Source of the DNA: Zeimonas arvi
GTDB taxonomy: Bacteria > Pseudomonadota > Gammaproteobacteria > Burkholderiales > Burkholderiaceae_E
Length of the DNA stretch: 64,000 nt
Reading direction: 5' to 3'
Assembly: GCF_008039575.1 (NCBI RefSeq)
Contig: NZ_VDUY01000003.1
Coordinates: forward strand, 372,001-436,000
Part shown: one piece after another, positions 32,285 to 42,399 of the stretch
Layout of the letters: the number at the start of each line of letters is the position of its first letter
Position numbering within the stretch: position 1 is the first letter of the stretch
Notes under the pieces: generated by a model
What the model was told of the DNA's origin: nothing
What the model saw: the letters and a program-made list of their open reading frames with translations, nothing else
Database searches by the model: none
Made by a program: the position numbers and the translations under genes

Positions 32285-35200
32285 GTGAACCTGTTCGAGT
32301 TCTTCATCAAGCGGCGGGTCTTCTCGACGGTGCTCAGCCTGGTGATCGTGCTGGTCGGGCTGGTGTCCTACACGCGGCTCACCGTGCGCGAGTATCCGAA
32401 CATCGACCAGCCGATCGTCTCGGTGCGCACCAACTACCTCGGCGCCAGCGCCGAGATCATCGAGACCCAGGTCTCCCAGGTGCTCGAGGGCTCGATCGCC
32501 GGCATCGAGGGGATCGAGGCGCTGACCTCGAGCAGCGAGGCCGAGCTGAGCCGGATCACGGTGCGCTTCCGGCTGGGCACCGACCCCGACGTCGCGGCGA
32601 GCGACGTGCGCGACCGCGTGTCTCGGGTGCGCGGCCGCCTGCCCGACGAGATCGAGGAGCCGGTCATCGCGAAGGTGGAAGCCGACGCGCAGGCGATCAT
32701 CTACATCGCGCTGACCAGCGACCGCGCGCCCACGGTCGAGATCTCCGACTATGCCGATCGCTACGTGCGCGACCGGCTCCAGACCCTGCCCGGAGTGGCC
32801 GAGGTCCGCATCTTCGGCGAGCGACGCTACGCGATGCGGATCTGGCTCGATCGCGCCCGGCTGGCCGCCTACGAGCTGACGGTGCAGGACATCGAGGACG
32901 CGCTGCGCCAGCAGAACGCCGAGGTGCCCTCGGGCCGGATCGAAGGCCCCGACACCGAGTTCACCGTGCTCTCGCGCACCGGCCTGGCGACGCCCGCGCA
33001 GTTCCGCGAGATCGTGGTGAAGGACGCGAAGGGCTTCGCGGTGCGCCTGGGCGACGTCGCCTCGGTGGAGCTCGGGCCGCAGGACGAGCGCCGGATCACC
33101 CGCTACAACGGCCAGCAGTCGGTGATCCTGGGCATCGTCAAGCAGGCGACCGCCAACCCGCTGGACATCTCGAACGAGATGCGCGCGGTCCTGCCGCAGC
33201 TCGAGCGCGACCTGCCACCGGGCATGAACGTGGCGATCGCCTACGACAGCTCGGTGTTCATCGACCGCTCGATCGCGGCGGTGTACACCACGATCGCCGA
33301 GGCGGTCGTGCTGGTGGTGCTGGTGATCTTCCTGTTCCTGCGCACGGTTCGCGCGACGATCATCCCGCTGGTCACGATCCCGGTCTCGCTGATCGGCGCC
33401 TTCGCGCTGATGCAGATGCTCGGTTTCTCGATCAACACGCTCACGCTGCTTTCGATGGTGCTGGCCATCGGCCTGGTGGTCGACGACGCGATCGTGGTGC
33501 TCGAGAACATTCATCGGCACATCGAGGAAGGCATGAAGCCGATGAAGGCGGCGATCACCGGCATCCGGGAGATCTCCGGCGCGGTCGTCGCGATGACGCT
33601 GACGCTCGCCGCGGTCTACGCGCCGGTCGCCTTCGCGCCGGGCCGCACCGGCGGGCTGTTCGCCGAGTTCGCGCTCACGCTGGCCGGGGCGGTCGTGGTG
33701 TCGGGCTTCGTCGCGCTGACCCTGTCGCCGATGATGTGCTCGCGGCTGCTGAAGGAGCACGAGACGCACGGGCGCCTCTACAACGCGCTGGAGCGGCTGC
33801 TGGTCGGCATCACCGCCGCGTACCGCAGGGTGCTGGCGACCAGCCTGCGGATGCGCCCGGCGGTCGCGCTCGTGGCGCTGCTCGCCGCCGGCGCGAGCGG
33901 GCTGCTGTTCTCCACGCTGAAGTCCGAGCTCGCGCCGCTCGAGGACCGCGGCGTGATCTTCACCTCGGGCAATGCGCCGGAAGGCTCCACGATCGATTTC
34001 ACCAGCCGCTACATCGGCCAGCTCGAAGACCTGCTGGACCGCGTTCCGGAAGTGGCGAACTCCTTCGTGATCGTGGGCTCGCGCGCGGTCACCGAGCTGA
34101 TCTCGTTCTCGCGGCTCGTTCCATGGGAAGAGCGCGAACGCACGCAGATGGACATCGTCGAGTCGATCCGTGGCGGCCTGTCGCGCATCGCGGGCGTGCG
34201 GACGTCGGCGAACAACCCCGGCTCCTTCGGGCAGAGCGCGCGCAACCGGCCGATCGAGTTCGTGATCCAGACTTCCGACAGCTACGAGAAGCTCGACCAA
34301 TACGTGTCGCAGGTGCTGGCCGAAGCCGCGGCCTGGCCGGGCCTGGTCAACGTCGACAGCGACCTGAGGCTCAACAAGCCCCAGGTCCAGGTCGAAGTCG
34401 ACCGCGAGCGGGTCGCCGACACCGGCGCGAGCGTGCTGGCCGTCGGCCGCACGCTGGAAACGCTGCTCGGCGGACGCCAGGTCACCCGATTCAACCAGAA
34501 CGGCGAGCAATACGACGTGATCGTGCAGGTGGCACCCGACGAGCGCCGCACGCCCGGCGCGATCGAGGACATCTACGTGCGCAGCCGGAACGGGTCGATG
34601 ATCCAGCTGTCGAACCTGGTCCGCCTCGAAGAGGGCGTCGCGCCGAAGGAGCTCAACCGCTTCAACCAGTTCCGCTCGGCGACCATCACCGCGAACCTGG
34701 CCCCCGGCTACTCGCTCGGCGAGGGCCTCGCCTTCCTCGAGCAGACGGTCGAGCGGATCCTGCCTCCCACGGTGCGCTACGACTACGCCGGCCAGTCGCG
34801 CGAGTTCCGCGAGGCGGGCTCCAGCCTGCTGTTCGTGTTCGTGCTCGCGCTGGTCTTCATCTACCTGGTGCTGGCGGCACAGTTCGAGAGCTTCGTCGAC
34901 CCGCTGATCATCCTGCTGACCGTGCCGCTGTCGATGGCCGGCGCGCTGGCCGCGCTGCACCTGACCGGCGGCACGCTGAACATCTACAGCCAGATCGGCC
35001 TGATCACGCTGATCGGCCTGATCAGCAAGCACGGGATCCTGATCGTGCAGTTCGCCAACGCGCTGCAGGACTCCGGGCGCGGCAAGCTCGAGGCGGTCAT
35101 CGACGCCGCGGTGTTGCGGCTGCGGCCGATCCTGATGACCACCGGCGCGATGGTGGCCGGCGCGATCCCGCTGGCGCTCGCGCAAGGCGCCGGCGCGGCC

Positions 35201-35362
35201 AGCCGCCAGGAAATCGGCTGGGTCATCGTCGGTGGCATGAGCCTGGGCACGGTGCTGACGCTGTTCGTCGTGCCGGCCGCCTACACGCTGCTCGCCCGTG
35301 ACCGGTCGCGCGAGGCGGCGGCCGTCGCCTCGCGCTCACAGGCGGGCGCGGCAGCGCGCTGA
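32285..35362 (+). CDS. RND efflux transporter permease (AcrB/MexB-like)
   Basis: A 1025-residue inner-membrane proton antiporter with 12 helices and two large periplasmic loops. The proton-relay aspartate pair is in IGLVVDDAIVVLENIHRH in helix IV, as in AcrB. The N-terminus NLFEFFIKRRVFSTVLSLVIV and the motif MTTGAMVAGAIPLALAQGAGA are family signatures. The start is GTG, one base after the adaptor stop. The substrate class cannot be read; it is of the HAE1 type (multidrug) rather than the heavy-metal type. It forms an operon with the lipoprotein, adaptor and a Nudix gene. Confidence 0.95.
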   Translation: MNLFEFFIKRRVFSTVLSLVIVLVGLVSYTRLTVREYPNIDQPIVSVRTNYLGASAEIIETQVSQVLEGSIAGIEGIEALTSSSEAELSRITVRFRLGTDPDVAASDVRDRVSRVRGRLPDEIEEPVIAKVEADAQAIIYIALTSDRAPTVEISDYADRYVRDRLQTLPGVAEVRIFGERRYAMRIWLDRARLAAYELTVQDIEDALRQQNAEVPSGRIEGPDTEFTVLSRTGLATPAQFREIVVKDAKGFAVRLGDVASVELGPQDERRITRYNGQQSVILGIVKQATANPLDISNEMRAVLPQLERDLPPGMNVAIAYDSSVFIDRSIAAVYTTIAEAVVLVVLVIFLFLRTVRATIIPLVTIPVSLIGAFALMQMLGFSINTLTLLSMVLAIGLVVDDAIVVLENIHRHIEEGMKPMKAAITGIREISGAVVAMTLTLAAVYAPVAFAPGRTGGLFAEFALTLAGAVVVSGFVALTLSPMMCSRLLKEHETHGRLYNALERLLVGITAAYRRVLATSLRMRPAVALVALLAAGASGLLFSTLKSELAPLEDRGVIFTSGNAPEGSTIDFTSRYIGQLEDLLDRVPEVANSFVIVGSRAVTELISFSRLVPWEERERTQMDIVESIRGGLSRIAGVRTSANNPGSFGQSARNRPIEFVIQTSDSYEKLDQYVSQVLAEAAAWPGLVNVDSDLRLNKPQVQVEVDRERVADTGASVLAVGRTLETLLGGRQVTRFNQNGEQYDVIVQVAPDERRTPGAIEDIYVRSRNGSMIQLSNLVRLEEGVAPKELNRFNQFRSATITANLAPGYSLGEGLAFLEQTVERILPPTVRYDYAGQSREFREAGSSLLFVFVLALVFIYLVLAAQFESFVDPLIILLTVPLSMAGALAALHLTGGTLNIYSQIGLITLIGLISKHGILIVQFANALQDSGRGKLEAVIDAAVLRLRPILMTTGAMVAGAIPLALAQGAGAASRQEIGWVIVGGMSLGTVLTLFVVPAAYTLLARDRSREAAAVASRSQAGAAAR

Positions 35363-35366
35363 GGCC

Positions 35367-36110
35367 ATGCCCGGCCCCGTCGACATCATGACCGCCGACA
35401 TCGCCTGCGAGGCTTCGCTGCGCCGCCGGATCGCCGCGCAGCTCGCGTCCTTCCCGCTGCTCGGGCCGGCCGCTCCGGCAGGGCAGCCGCAGCCGCAGCC
35501 GCAGCCGCAGCCGCATCCGCATCCACATCCGCTTCGCCGCGCCGCGGTCGCGGTCGCGATCGTCGAGGAAGGGCACGGCGCCGACCTGCCCGGCATGCCG
35601 TCGCACCCGCGCTGGAGCAATCGCGCCGCGCTGCTGCTCACGCGGCGCTCCTTGCGGCTGCGCAGCCATGCCGGCCAGTGGGCGCTGCCCGGCGGGCGGC
35701 TCGACGAAGGCGAGAGCGCCGAGCAGGCGGCGCTGCGCGAGCTTCACGAGGAGGTGGGTCTCGCGCTCGACGCAGGCGCGATCCTGGGCCGGCTCGACGA
35801 CTACGTGACGCGCTCGGGCTACGCGATCAGCCCGGTGGTGGTGTGGGCCGGCGAAGCGCGCCGGCTGGCGCCCAATCCGGACGAGGTCGCCAGCGTTCAC
35901 CGGATACCGGTCGCCGAGTTCATGCGGAAGGACGCCCCGCTGCTGGATCGTGTCGCGGGCGGCGAGCACCCGGTCTTGCGGATGCCGGTCGGCGACAACT
36001 GGATTGCCGCCCCCACCGCCGCGGTGCTCTACCAGTTCCGCGAAGTGTGCATCGCCGGCCGCGCCACGCGGGTGGCCCACTTCGACCAGCCGGCTTTCGC
36101 CTGGCGGTGA
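35367..36110 (+). CDS. Nudix hydrolase, CoA pyrophosphatase-like
   Basis: A 247-residue Nudix protein. The Nudix box is intact: GRLDEGESAEQAALRELHEE followed by VGL, near residue 110. The preceding NRAALLLTRRSLRLRSHAGQ matches the signature of the NudL/PCD1 coenzyme A pyrophosphatase subgroup. A low-complexity stretch of QP and HP dipeptides at about residues 40-55 lies between an N-terminal helical part and the catalytic domain, encoded by a hexanucleotide repeat. It starts 4 nt after the RND pump stop. Confidence 0.9.
   Translation: MPGPVDIMTADIACEASLRRRIAAQLASFPLLGPAAPAGQPQPQPQPQPHPHPHPLRRAAVAVAIVEEGHGADLPGMPSHPRWSNRAALLLTRRSLRLRSHAGQWALPGGRLDEGESAEQAALRELHEEVGLALDAGAILGRLDDYVTRSGYAISPVVVWAGEARRLAPNPDEVASVHRIPVAEFMRKDAPLLDRVAGGEHPVLRMPVGDNWIAAPTAAVLYQFREVCIAGRATRVAHFDQPAFAWR
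35484..35531 (+). repeat. Hexanucleotide repeat inside the Nudix gene
   Basis: Five copies of CAGCCG followed by three CATCCG/CATCCA units, encoding Gln-Pro then His-Pro dipeptides. Changes in copy number would keep the reading frame. Confidence 0.9.
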
Positions 36111-36157
36111 CGGCGACGGGCACCCTGGCGGCGCGCCGCCGCCGGGTCCCGGCGCAA

Positions 36158-37522
36158 TCAGAAGCCCGCGGGCATCGGCGCCGATCCCACCAGCCCCTCG
36201 ACCCAGCGACCCAGGGCCAGCAGGGAGGCATCGCCGTCGAAGCGGCCGACCAGTTGCAGGCCCGCCGGCAGCGGCGGCGTGCCGGCGCCATAGCCGTCGG
36301 CCACCAACCCCGCCGGGATGCTCAGCGCCGGCAGCCCGCACATCGAGAAAGGCAGCGTCTGGCCCAGCACCGCCTCGCGCACCGAGATCCGCCCGCCCTC
36401 GACCTCGACATCGGCCTGTCCGCGCAGCGGCGGCAGCGCGCCGGAGCTGGGCATCAGCATGGCGTCGCAGCCGGTCGCGATCGCGTCGAGCTCGGCGCGG
36501 ATCCGGTCGCGCCGCTTCATGGCGTCGATGTAGTCGAGCGCGGAGAGCTTGCGGCCGGCCTCGAGCGGCGGCAGCACCAGCTCGGAGAAACCCTCGCCGC
36601 CCGCCTCGAGCGCGCGGCGGTGCACCCAGGCGGCCTCGGCCCGCACGATCGGCGTGTAGCAGTCGGTTGCGGTGGGCAACAGCGGCGTGGCCACGTCGAC
36701 GATCTCGGCGCCGGCCGCGCGCAGGCTCGCGCAGGCGCGCTCGAAGTGCTCGCGCACCGCCGGCTGCAATCGCCCGCGCAGCCAGTCGGCCGGCACCGCG
36801 AAGCGCGGCTTGCGCGCCACCGCGCCGTGCGCCACGCTGCGCCGGGCCATGACCTCGAAGAGCCGCGCGCAGTCGTCGACCGAGCGGGCGAGCGGGCCGG
36901 CGTGATCGCAGGTCCAGGACAGGTAGAGCGCGCCGTCGAGCGGGATCGCGCCGAAGGTCGGCTTGAAGCCGGCCACGCCGCAGAAGGCCGCGGGAATGCG
37001 GACCGAGCCGCCGGTGTCGCTGCCGATGCCCGCCAGGCCGATCCCGGTGGCCACGCTGACGCCGGCGCCGCTCGACGACCCTCCCGCCTGGCGGGCAGGA
37101 TCGAAGGGGTTCTTCACGTCGCCGGTCCAGCGGTTCTCGCCGGTGGCGCCGAGCGCGATCTCGTGCATGTTGGTCTTGGCGAAGATCACCGCGCCGGCCT
37201 CGCGCAGCCGCGTGACCAGGCCGGCCTCGGCGTCGGAAAGCTCGTGCAGCGGGGCGCGGGTGCCGCCCTGGGTCGGCATCCCGCGCACGTTGAACAGGTC
37301 CTTGATCGAGACTGGCACGCCGTGCAGCGGACCGAGCCGCGCGCCGGCCTTCGCCTGCGCGTCGCGCGCGCGCGCCTCCGCCAGGGCGGCGTCCCAGTCC
37401 GCGTGGGCGATCGGGTTCAGGTCGGACGCGCGCCGCGCCCGCTCGCGGGCCTGCTCGATCAGCGACTGGGCAGTGAGGGATTGCGCGGCAATGGCGGCAA
37501 CGGTTTCGGCGATCTGGCTCAT
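36158..37522 (-). CDS. Amidase signature family protein
   Basis: A 454-residue amidase. The Ser-cisSer-Lys triad is visible: Lys74 in PVSIKDLFNV, the cis-Ser at about 149 in GGSSSGAGVSVATG, and Ser173 in SDTGGSVRIPAAFCG. The spacing of 24 residues between the serines matches the family. Members hydrolyse amides, including aryl amides and Glu-tRNA amide; it is not the GatA of a GatCAB set, since gatB and gatC are absent. The start at 37522 follows CGATGAG context and homologous length; an upstream in-frame extension runs into the ggt promoter region. Confidence 0.88.
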   Translation of the reverse strand: MSQIAETVAAIAAQSLTAQSLIEQARERARRASDLNPIAHADWDAALAEARARDAQAKAGARLGPLHGVPVSIKDLFNVRGMPTQGGTRAPLHELSDAEAGLVTRLREAGAVIFAKTNMHEIALGATGENRWTGDVKNPFDPARQAGGSSSGAGVSVATGIGLAGIGSDTGGSVRIPAAFCGVAGFKPTFGAIPLDGALYLSWTCDHAGPLARSVDDCARLFEVMARRSVAHGAVARKPRFAVPADWLRGRLQPAVREHFERACASLRAAGAEIVDVATPLLPTATDCYTPIVRAEAAWVHRRALEAGGEGFSELVLPPLEAGRKLSALDYIDAMKRRDRIRAELDAIATGCDAMLMPSSGALPPLRGQADVEVEGGRISVREAVLGQTLPFSMCGLPALSIPAGLVADGYGAGTPPLPAGLQLVGRFDGDASLLALGRWVEGLVGSAPMPAGF

Positions 37523-37563
37523 CGAGGGCGGGCTCCGGTTTTTCCAGCCGCTATTATGGGCCG

Positions 37564-39468
37564 GTGACCGGCCTGCCACGACTCCGACGTTTCGTTGCGC
37601 GCACGACGCTCGCCTCGGCGTTCGCCGCAGCCAGCCTCGCGCTCTCGCCGTCCGCGCTCGCCCGCGACGCGACGCCATCGGCGGGCGGCCCGATCCCGGC
37701 CGCCGCAGCCGCGGCCGCCCGACCCGAGGCCGCGACCGGCTTCGCCCCGCGCGACGCGGTCCACGGCCGCGGCTGGATGGCGGTCACCGCCAACCGCCAC
37801 GCCAGCGACGCCGCCGGCGCGATCCTCGCCGCGGGCGGCAGCGCGCTCGACGCGGCGATCGCCGCACAGATGGTGCTGGGACTGGTCGAGCCGCAGTCCT
37901 CCGGCATCGGCGGCGGCGCCTTCCTGCTGCACTACCGCGCGCGCGACCGGCGCCTCGAAGCCTGGGACGGGCGCGAGACGGCGCCGGCGGCGGCCGACGA
38001 GAGGCTCTGGCTCGACGCTCGGGGCCAGCCGCGCCCTTTCTTCGAGGCGGTGGTCGGCGGTCGCGCGGTGGGCGTGCCCGGCCTGGTGCGGATGCTCGAG
38101 CGGGCCCACGCCCGTCACGGCCGTTTGCCCTGGGGCCGGCTGTTCGAGCCGGCGATCGCGCTGGCCCGCGACGGCTTTCCGGTGAGCCCGCGGCTGCATG
38201 CGCTGCTGGCGCGCGATCCCGCCCTGCGCGACGACCCCGAGGCCGCCGCCCTGTACTACGACGAGGCCGGCAAGGCGCGGCCGGTGGGGTACCTGCTGCG
38301 CAACCCGGCGCTGGCCGACACGCTGGCCCAGGTCGCGCGGCGCGGCAGCCTGGCGCTGCACGCAGGGCCCATCGCGCGCGCGATCGTCGACAAGGTGCGC
38401 AGCCACCCGAGCAATCCGGGGCTGCTCGGCGAGCACGACCTCGCCTTCTACCGGCCGGCGGTGCGCGAAGCCGTCTGCTTCGACCACCGCGCGCACCGCG
38501 TCTGCGGGATGCCGCCGCCTTCGTCCGGCGGGGTGACGGTGGCGCAGATGCTGAAGCTCTGGCGCGCAGCGCCCGCCCAGCTCACCACGCGGGGGGGCGA
38601 CGGCCTCGACCCGGACGGCGCGCATCGCTTCGCCGAGGTCGGCAAGCTCGCCTTCGCCGACCGCGACCGCTACCTGGCGGACCCCGATTTCACGGCCCCC
38701 GGGCAAGGCTCGTCCGGCGACGCGATGCTCGTATCGGCGCTGCTCGACGACCGCTACCTCGCGCGCCGCGCCGCCGCGATCGGCGAACTGGCATTGCCCA
38801 CGCCGGTCGCCGCGGGGCATCCGGCCGCGCTGTCGGGCCGGCCGCTGGCCGCGGCGCCATCGCCCGAACTGCCCTCGACCACCCACCTGTCGATCGTCGA
38901 CCGGCAGGGCAACCTCGTGTCGATGACCTCGTCGATCGAGAGCGCCTTCGGCGCCCGGATCATGGTTCGCGGCTTCCTGCTCAACAACCAGCTGACCGAC
39001 TTCTCGTTCGCGCCGAGCCGCGACGGCGAGCCGATCGCCAACCGCGTCGAGCCGGGCAAGCGGCCGCGCAGCTCGATGGCGCCCGCCATCGTCTTCGACC
39101 GCGCCACCGGTGCGCCCGCGCTGGTCATCGGCTCGCCCGGCGGTCCGCAGATCATCCAGTACGTGGCACGCAGCCTGATCGCGATCCTCGACGAGGGCGT
39201 GGACCCGCAGCGGGCGGTGTCGCTGCCCAACCTCGGCAACCGCAACGGCGTCACCGAGCTCGAGCGCGGCCGCGTTCCGGCCTCGCTCGCCGAAGCGCTG
39301 CGCAGGCGCGGCCATCGGGTCGAGTTCGTGGACATGACCAGCGGCCTGCACGCGATCGCGCTGGACTGCCGACCCCGTCTAGGGCAGGATCGCGCCTGCA
39401 GGCTCACCGGGGCGGTCGACCCGCGACGCGAGGGCGCGGTGGCCGCCGCCGGCACGGGAGGGCGATGA
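37564..39468 (+). CDS. ggt: Gamma-glutamyltranspeptidase
   Basis: A 634-residue periplasmic Ntn-hydrolase that cleaves or transfers the gamma-glutamyl group of glutathione after self-processing. A signal peptide (TLASAFAAASLALSPSALA) is at the N-terminus. The large subunit has SSGIGGGAFLLHY, and the small subunit begins at the nucleophile threonine in PSTTHLSIVDRQGN at about residue 440. SMTSSIESAFGARIMVRGF and GSPGGPQIIQY complete the family signature. The start is GTG. It shares a 41-nt divergent spacer with the amidase gene, and the stop overlaps the KTSC gene by ATGATG. Confidence 0.94.
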   Translation: MTGLPRLRRFVARTTLASAFAAASLALSPSALARDATPSAGGPIPAAAAAAARPEAATGFAPRDAVHGRGWMAVTANRHASDAAGAILAAGGSALDAAIAAQMVLGLVEPQSSGIGGGAFLLHYRARDRRLEAWDGRETAPAAADERLWLDARGQPRPFFEAVVGGRAVGVPGLVRMLERAHARHGRLPWGRLFEPAIALARDGFPVSPRLHALLARDPALRDDPEAAALYYDEAGKARPVGYLLRNPALADTLAQVARRGSLALHAGPIARAIVDKVRSHPSNPGLLGEHDLAFYRPAVREAVCFDHRAHRVCGMPPPSSGGVTVAQMLKLWRAAPAQLTTRGGDGLDPDGAHRFAEVGKLAFADRDRYLADPDFTAPGQGSSGDAMLVSALLDDRYLARRAAAIGELALPTPVAAGHPAALSGRPLAAAPSPELPSTTHLSIVDRQGNLVSMTSSIESAFGARIMVRGFLLNNQLTDFSFAPSRDGEPIANRVEPGKRPRSSMAPAIVFDRATGAPALVIGSPGGPQIIQYVARSLIAILDEGVDPQRAVSLPNLGNRNGVTELERGRVPASLAEALRRRGHRVEFVDMTSGLHAIALDCRPRLGQDRACRLTGAVDPRREGAVAAAGTGGR

Positions 39469-39746
39469 TGGAAACGCGCAGGATCGGCGGCGGCCGGCTC
39501 GAGTCGGCCGGCTACGACGCGGGCGAGCAGCGGCTCGAGATCGAGTTCGTCGACGGTTCGCTGAAGGCCTTCAAGGCGGTGCCGGCCGAGGTCTGGCGCC
39601 GCTTCGTGGCCTCGCCGAACCCGGCGAGCTTCTACGCCGACCGGATCGAGGAGGAGTACGCCTTCGACGCCGGTCGAACGGCGGGCGACAGCGCCGCCCG
39701 CGCGAAGCTCGACTCGCTCTTCGGGCCGGGCCCGGCCAGCGACTGA
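39465..39746 (+). CDS. KTSC domain-containing protein
   Basis: A 93-residue protein with a KTSC domain: LESAGYDAGEQRLEIEFVDG and an [22 protein letters not shown] segment. KTSC domains occur with lysyl-tRNA synthetase and others, but the role of the free form is unknown. Two ATG codons overlap the ggt stop (39465 or 39468), preceded by GGGAGGG. The last 115 nt overlap the 3' end of the MFS gene on the other strand. Confidence 0.8.
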   Translation: MMETRRIGGGRLESAGYDAGEQRLEIEFVDGSLKAFKAVPAEVWRRFVASPNPASFYADRIEEEYAFDAGRTAGDSAARAKLDSLFGPGPASD

Positions 39747-41035
39747 TCGCCGCGACCGGCCGGGGTCGCGCCGGCGCCGGGCCGCTCGTCGATCATCCAG
39801 GCCAGCGCCGCGGCGGCCAGCGCCAGCGCGATCGAGGCGAACCACATCACGTCGTAGGAACCGCTGGCGGCGTAGCTGCGCCCGGCGATCCAGACCCCGG
39901 TCGCGCTGCCGATCTGGTGGCTCAGGAACACGAAGCCGCCCAGCGTGGCCGCGTAGCGCAGGCCGAAGATCTGCCCGACCAGCCCCATCGTGAGCGGCAC
40001 CGTGCTCAGCCACAGCAGGCCCATGCCCGCGGCGAACAGGTACAGCGAGCCGACCGAGATCGGCAGCACCAGCAGCAGGCCCACGAAGACCGCGCGCAGC
40101 GCGTAGACCCAGCCCAGCAACATCGTCTTGCTGTGCCGCCCGCCCAGCCAGCCCACCGCGAAGGAGCCGATCACGTTGAAGAGCCCGATCGTGGCGATCG
40201 CCATCGCGCCGTGCTTCGCCGCCAGACCGTTGTCGACGACGTAGGCCGGCAGGTGCAGCGTGATGAAGGCGAGCTGGAAGCCGCAGACGAAATAGCTGCC
40301 GGCCAGCAAGGCGAAGGGCTTGCGGCGGAAGGCGTCGCGCACCGCCACCCACAGCGAATGCCCGGTGTCGCCAGGGTGCGCCGCTGCGCCTTCGGCGGCT
40401 GCCGCCGCGCCCTGGCCGGCCGCCGGCCCGCCCTGCCCGGACTCGGGCAACGCGCCCCGTCCGTGCATGACGAAGGCCAGCGGCGCGATCAGCGCCGCCG
40501 CCATCGACATGATCAGCAGGGCCGCGTGCCAGTCGAACAGTTCGATCAGCAGATGGCCGGCGGGCACGACCAGGAACTGGCCGAGCGAACCGCCCGCGTT
40601 GGCCACGCCCAGCGCGGCGCTGCGCGCCAGCGGCGAGGTGGCCCGGCCGATCGCCGGCATGACCAGCGCGGAAGTGGTGCCGCCCTGCCCGATCCCGACC
40701 ATCAGCCCGAAGAAGATCACCAGGCCGAATTGCGAGTCGACCCACAGCGTGCCGGCCAGGCCGACCGCGTAGACCAGACCGGCCAGCGCGATCGCGCGCG
40801 CCGCGCCGATGCGGTCGGCCAGCATGCCCATCAGCACCGCGCCGGCGCCCCAGGCGAGGTTCTGGATCGCGAAGGTGTTCGAGAAGAACTCTCGGCTCCA
40901 GCCGTGAGTGACCAGCATCGGCGGCATGAAGATGCCGGCGGTGGCGCGCACGCCCATCGACAGCAGCAGGATCAGGGCGCCGATCAGCACGACGCGCGAC
41001 CACGCGCCGGCCTGCGCGTGAGAGGAAGGATTCAT
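39632..41035 (-). CDS. MFS transporter, oxalate/formate antiporter-like
   Basis: A 467-residue major facilitator with twelve helices. The N-terminus [19 protein letters not shown] and [13 protein letters not shown] after helix II are typical of the monocarboxylate/oxalate-formate-like MFS branch. A loop of about 40 residues rich in Gly, Ala and Glu lies between helices VI and VII. The substrate is unknown. The last ~45 residues form a hydrophilic tail ([13 protein letters not shown] onward) encoded in the region that overlaps the convergent KTSC gene. Confidence 0.88.
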   Translation of the reverse strand: MNPSSHAQAGAWSRVVLIGALILLLSMGVRATAGIFMPPMLVTHGWSREFFSNTFAIQNLAWGAGAVLMGMLADRIGAARAIALAGLVYAVGLAGTLWVDSQFGLVIFFGLMVGIGQGGTTSALVMPAIGRATSPLARSAALGVANAGGSLGQFLVVPAGHLLIELFDWHAALLIMSMAAALIAPLAFVMHGRGALPESGQGGPAAGQGAAAAAEGAAAHPGDTGHSLWVAVRDAFRRKPFALLAGSYFVCGFQLAFITLHLPAYVVDNGLAAKHGAMAIATIGLFNVIGSFAVGWLGGRHSKTMLLGWVYALRAVFVGLLLVLPISVGSLYLFAAGMGLLWLSTVPLTMGLVGQIFGLRYAATLGGFVFLSHQIGSATGVWIAGRSYAASGSYDVMWFASIALALAAAALAWMIDERPGAGATPAGRGDQSLAGPGPKSESSFARAALSPAVRPASKAYSSSIRSA

Positions 41036-41223
41036 CTGGGTTCCGGACGATCGAGGGTCTCGAAGGGCGGCCCGCGACAGCAGGGCGGGCCGGCCTCGAC
41101 GCCGGACGCGGCCGGCGAGAGCGCCGGGTGGTGGCCGGCGCCGGAAATGCGATCATCAGGATACCCGTTTCCCGGACTCCCGCCCCAGTCCAGGGCCCGG
41201 CGAACGTTCCCTTTTCGGCCACC

Positions 41224-42399
41224 ATGCAAGCAGCCAGTCCCCTGCCCGCCGGCACCCGCTGGTGGATCCTGTGCCGCGTCGTCGACAACTTCGGCGATGC
41301 CGGCGTGTGCTGGCGCCTTGCGCGGCAGCTGGTCCGCGAGCACGACGCCGAGGTCACGCTGTTCATCGACCGGCCCGAGCTGATCGCACGGCTCGCGGGC
41401 ACGGCGCCCCCACGGCTGGCCGGCGGGCCGCAAGCCCGGCTGGCCGGCGTCCGGGTGGAGCCGTGGCCTGCATCGCCCGTCGATGCGCAACCCGAGGTCG
41501 TGCTCTGCGCCTTCGGCTGCGAGCCGCCCGGCTGGATCCGGTCGATGCTCGCAGGCGGACCGCGGCGCCCGCTCTGGATCCACCTCGAGTACCTGAGCGC
41601 CGAGCCCTGGGTCGACGGCTGCCACGGCCTGTCCTCGGTCAAGCCCGACGGCGCGGTCGAGCACTTCTATTACCCGGGCTTCACGCCCGCCAGCGGCGGG
41701 CTGCTGCGCGAGCGCGACGCGCTCGCGCCCGCCGAACGGCCTGCCGAGGCCGCGCGCGCCGCGGCGCTCGAGCGGCTGTGCGGCCAGTCGCCCGAGCCCG
41801 GCGAACGGGTGATCACCCTGTTCTGCTATCCGGATTCGCCGCTCGATGCGCTGCTGCCGGCGCTGGCCCGCGGCGTGCGCCCCACCCTGCTGCTGGTGCC
41901 CGAAGGCGTCGCACCCGACGAGCCCGAGGCGTTCGCGGGCTGCGGCCTGCCGCCCGGCGGGCCGGCCGCGCGCCGGGGCAGGCTCAGGATCGCGCGGATC
42001 CGCTTCCTGCCCCAGGACGACTACGACGCGCTGCTGCGCCTGGCCGACCTGAACTTCGTGCGCGGCGAGGACTCCTGGATCCGCGCCCACTGGGCGCGCC
42101 GGCCCTTCGTCTGGCAGCCCTACCGACAGGACGAAGACACCCACCACGACAAGCTCGAGGCCTTCCTGGGCCGGCTGCGGGCCGCGGCGGCCGCGGCCGG
42201 GGATCCCCCCGCCGCGATCGGCGCAGTCGAAGCGACGATGCGCGCCTGGTCGGGGCTCGGCGATGCGGACCTGGCCTGGCAGGCGCTCGCCGGCCAGGAC
42301 GAGGCGATCGAGGGCGTCTTCCGGCACTGGGCCGAGACCCTGGCCCGGCAGCCGGACCTGGCCGCGCAACTGGCCGGCTTCGTTCGCGACAGGCTATAA
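41224..42399 (+). CDS. earP: EF-P arginine rhamnosyltransferase EarP
   Basis: A 391-residue GT-B-fold glycosyltransferase that transfers rhamnose from dTDP-rhamnose to an arginine of EF-P. Asp21 and Asp25 in [19 protein letters not shown] correspond to the catalytic aspartates in characterised EarP proteins, and [15 protein letters not shown] near residue 275 holds the conserved Glu-Asp of the nucleotide site. The next gene is efp with the acceptor Arg32, which confirms the assignment. The ATG at 41224 is favoured; an upstream in-frame start adds a non-homologous stretch. The rhamnose synthesis genes are not in the window. Confidence 0.93.
   Translation: MQAASPLPAGTRWWILCRVVDNFGDAGVCWRLARQLVREHDAEVTLFIDRPELIARLAGTAPPRLAGGPQARLAGVRVEPWPASPVDAQPEVVLCAFGCEPPGWIRSMLAGGPRRPLWIHLEYLSAEPWVDGCHGLSSVKPDGAVEHFYYPGFTPASGGLLRERDALAPAERPAEAARAAALERLCGQSPEPGERVITLFCYPDSPLDALLPALARGVRPTLLLVPEGVAPDEPEAFAGCGLPPGGPAARRGRLRIARIRFLPQDDYDALLRLADLNFVRGEDSWIRAHWARRPFVWQPYRQDEDTHHDKLEAFLGRLRAAAAAAGDPPAAIGAVEATMRAWSGLGDADLAWQALAGQDEAIEGVFRHWAETLARQPDLAAQLAGFVRDRL

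Noticed and set aside
31871-35185. Long minus-strand open frame over the RND pump (about 1100 codons)
   Set aside because: The plus-strand frame has the complete RND signature. The antisense product is a low-complexity shadow.
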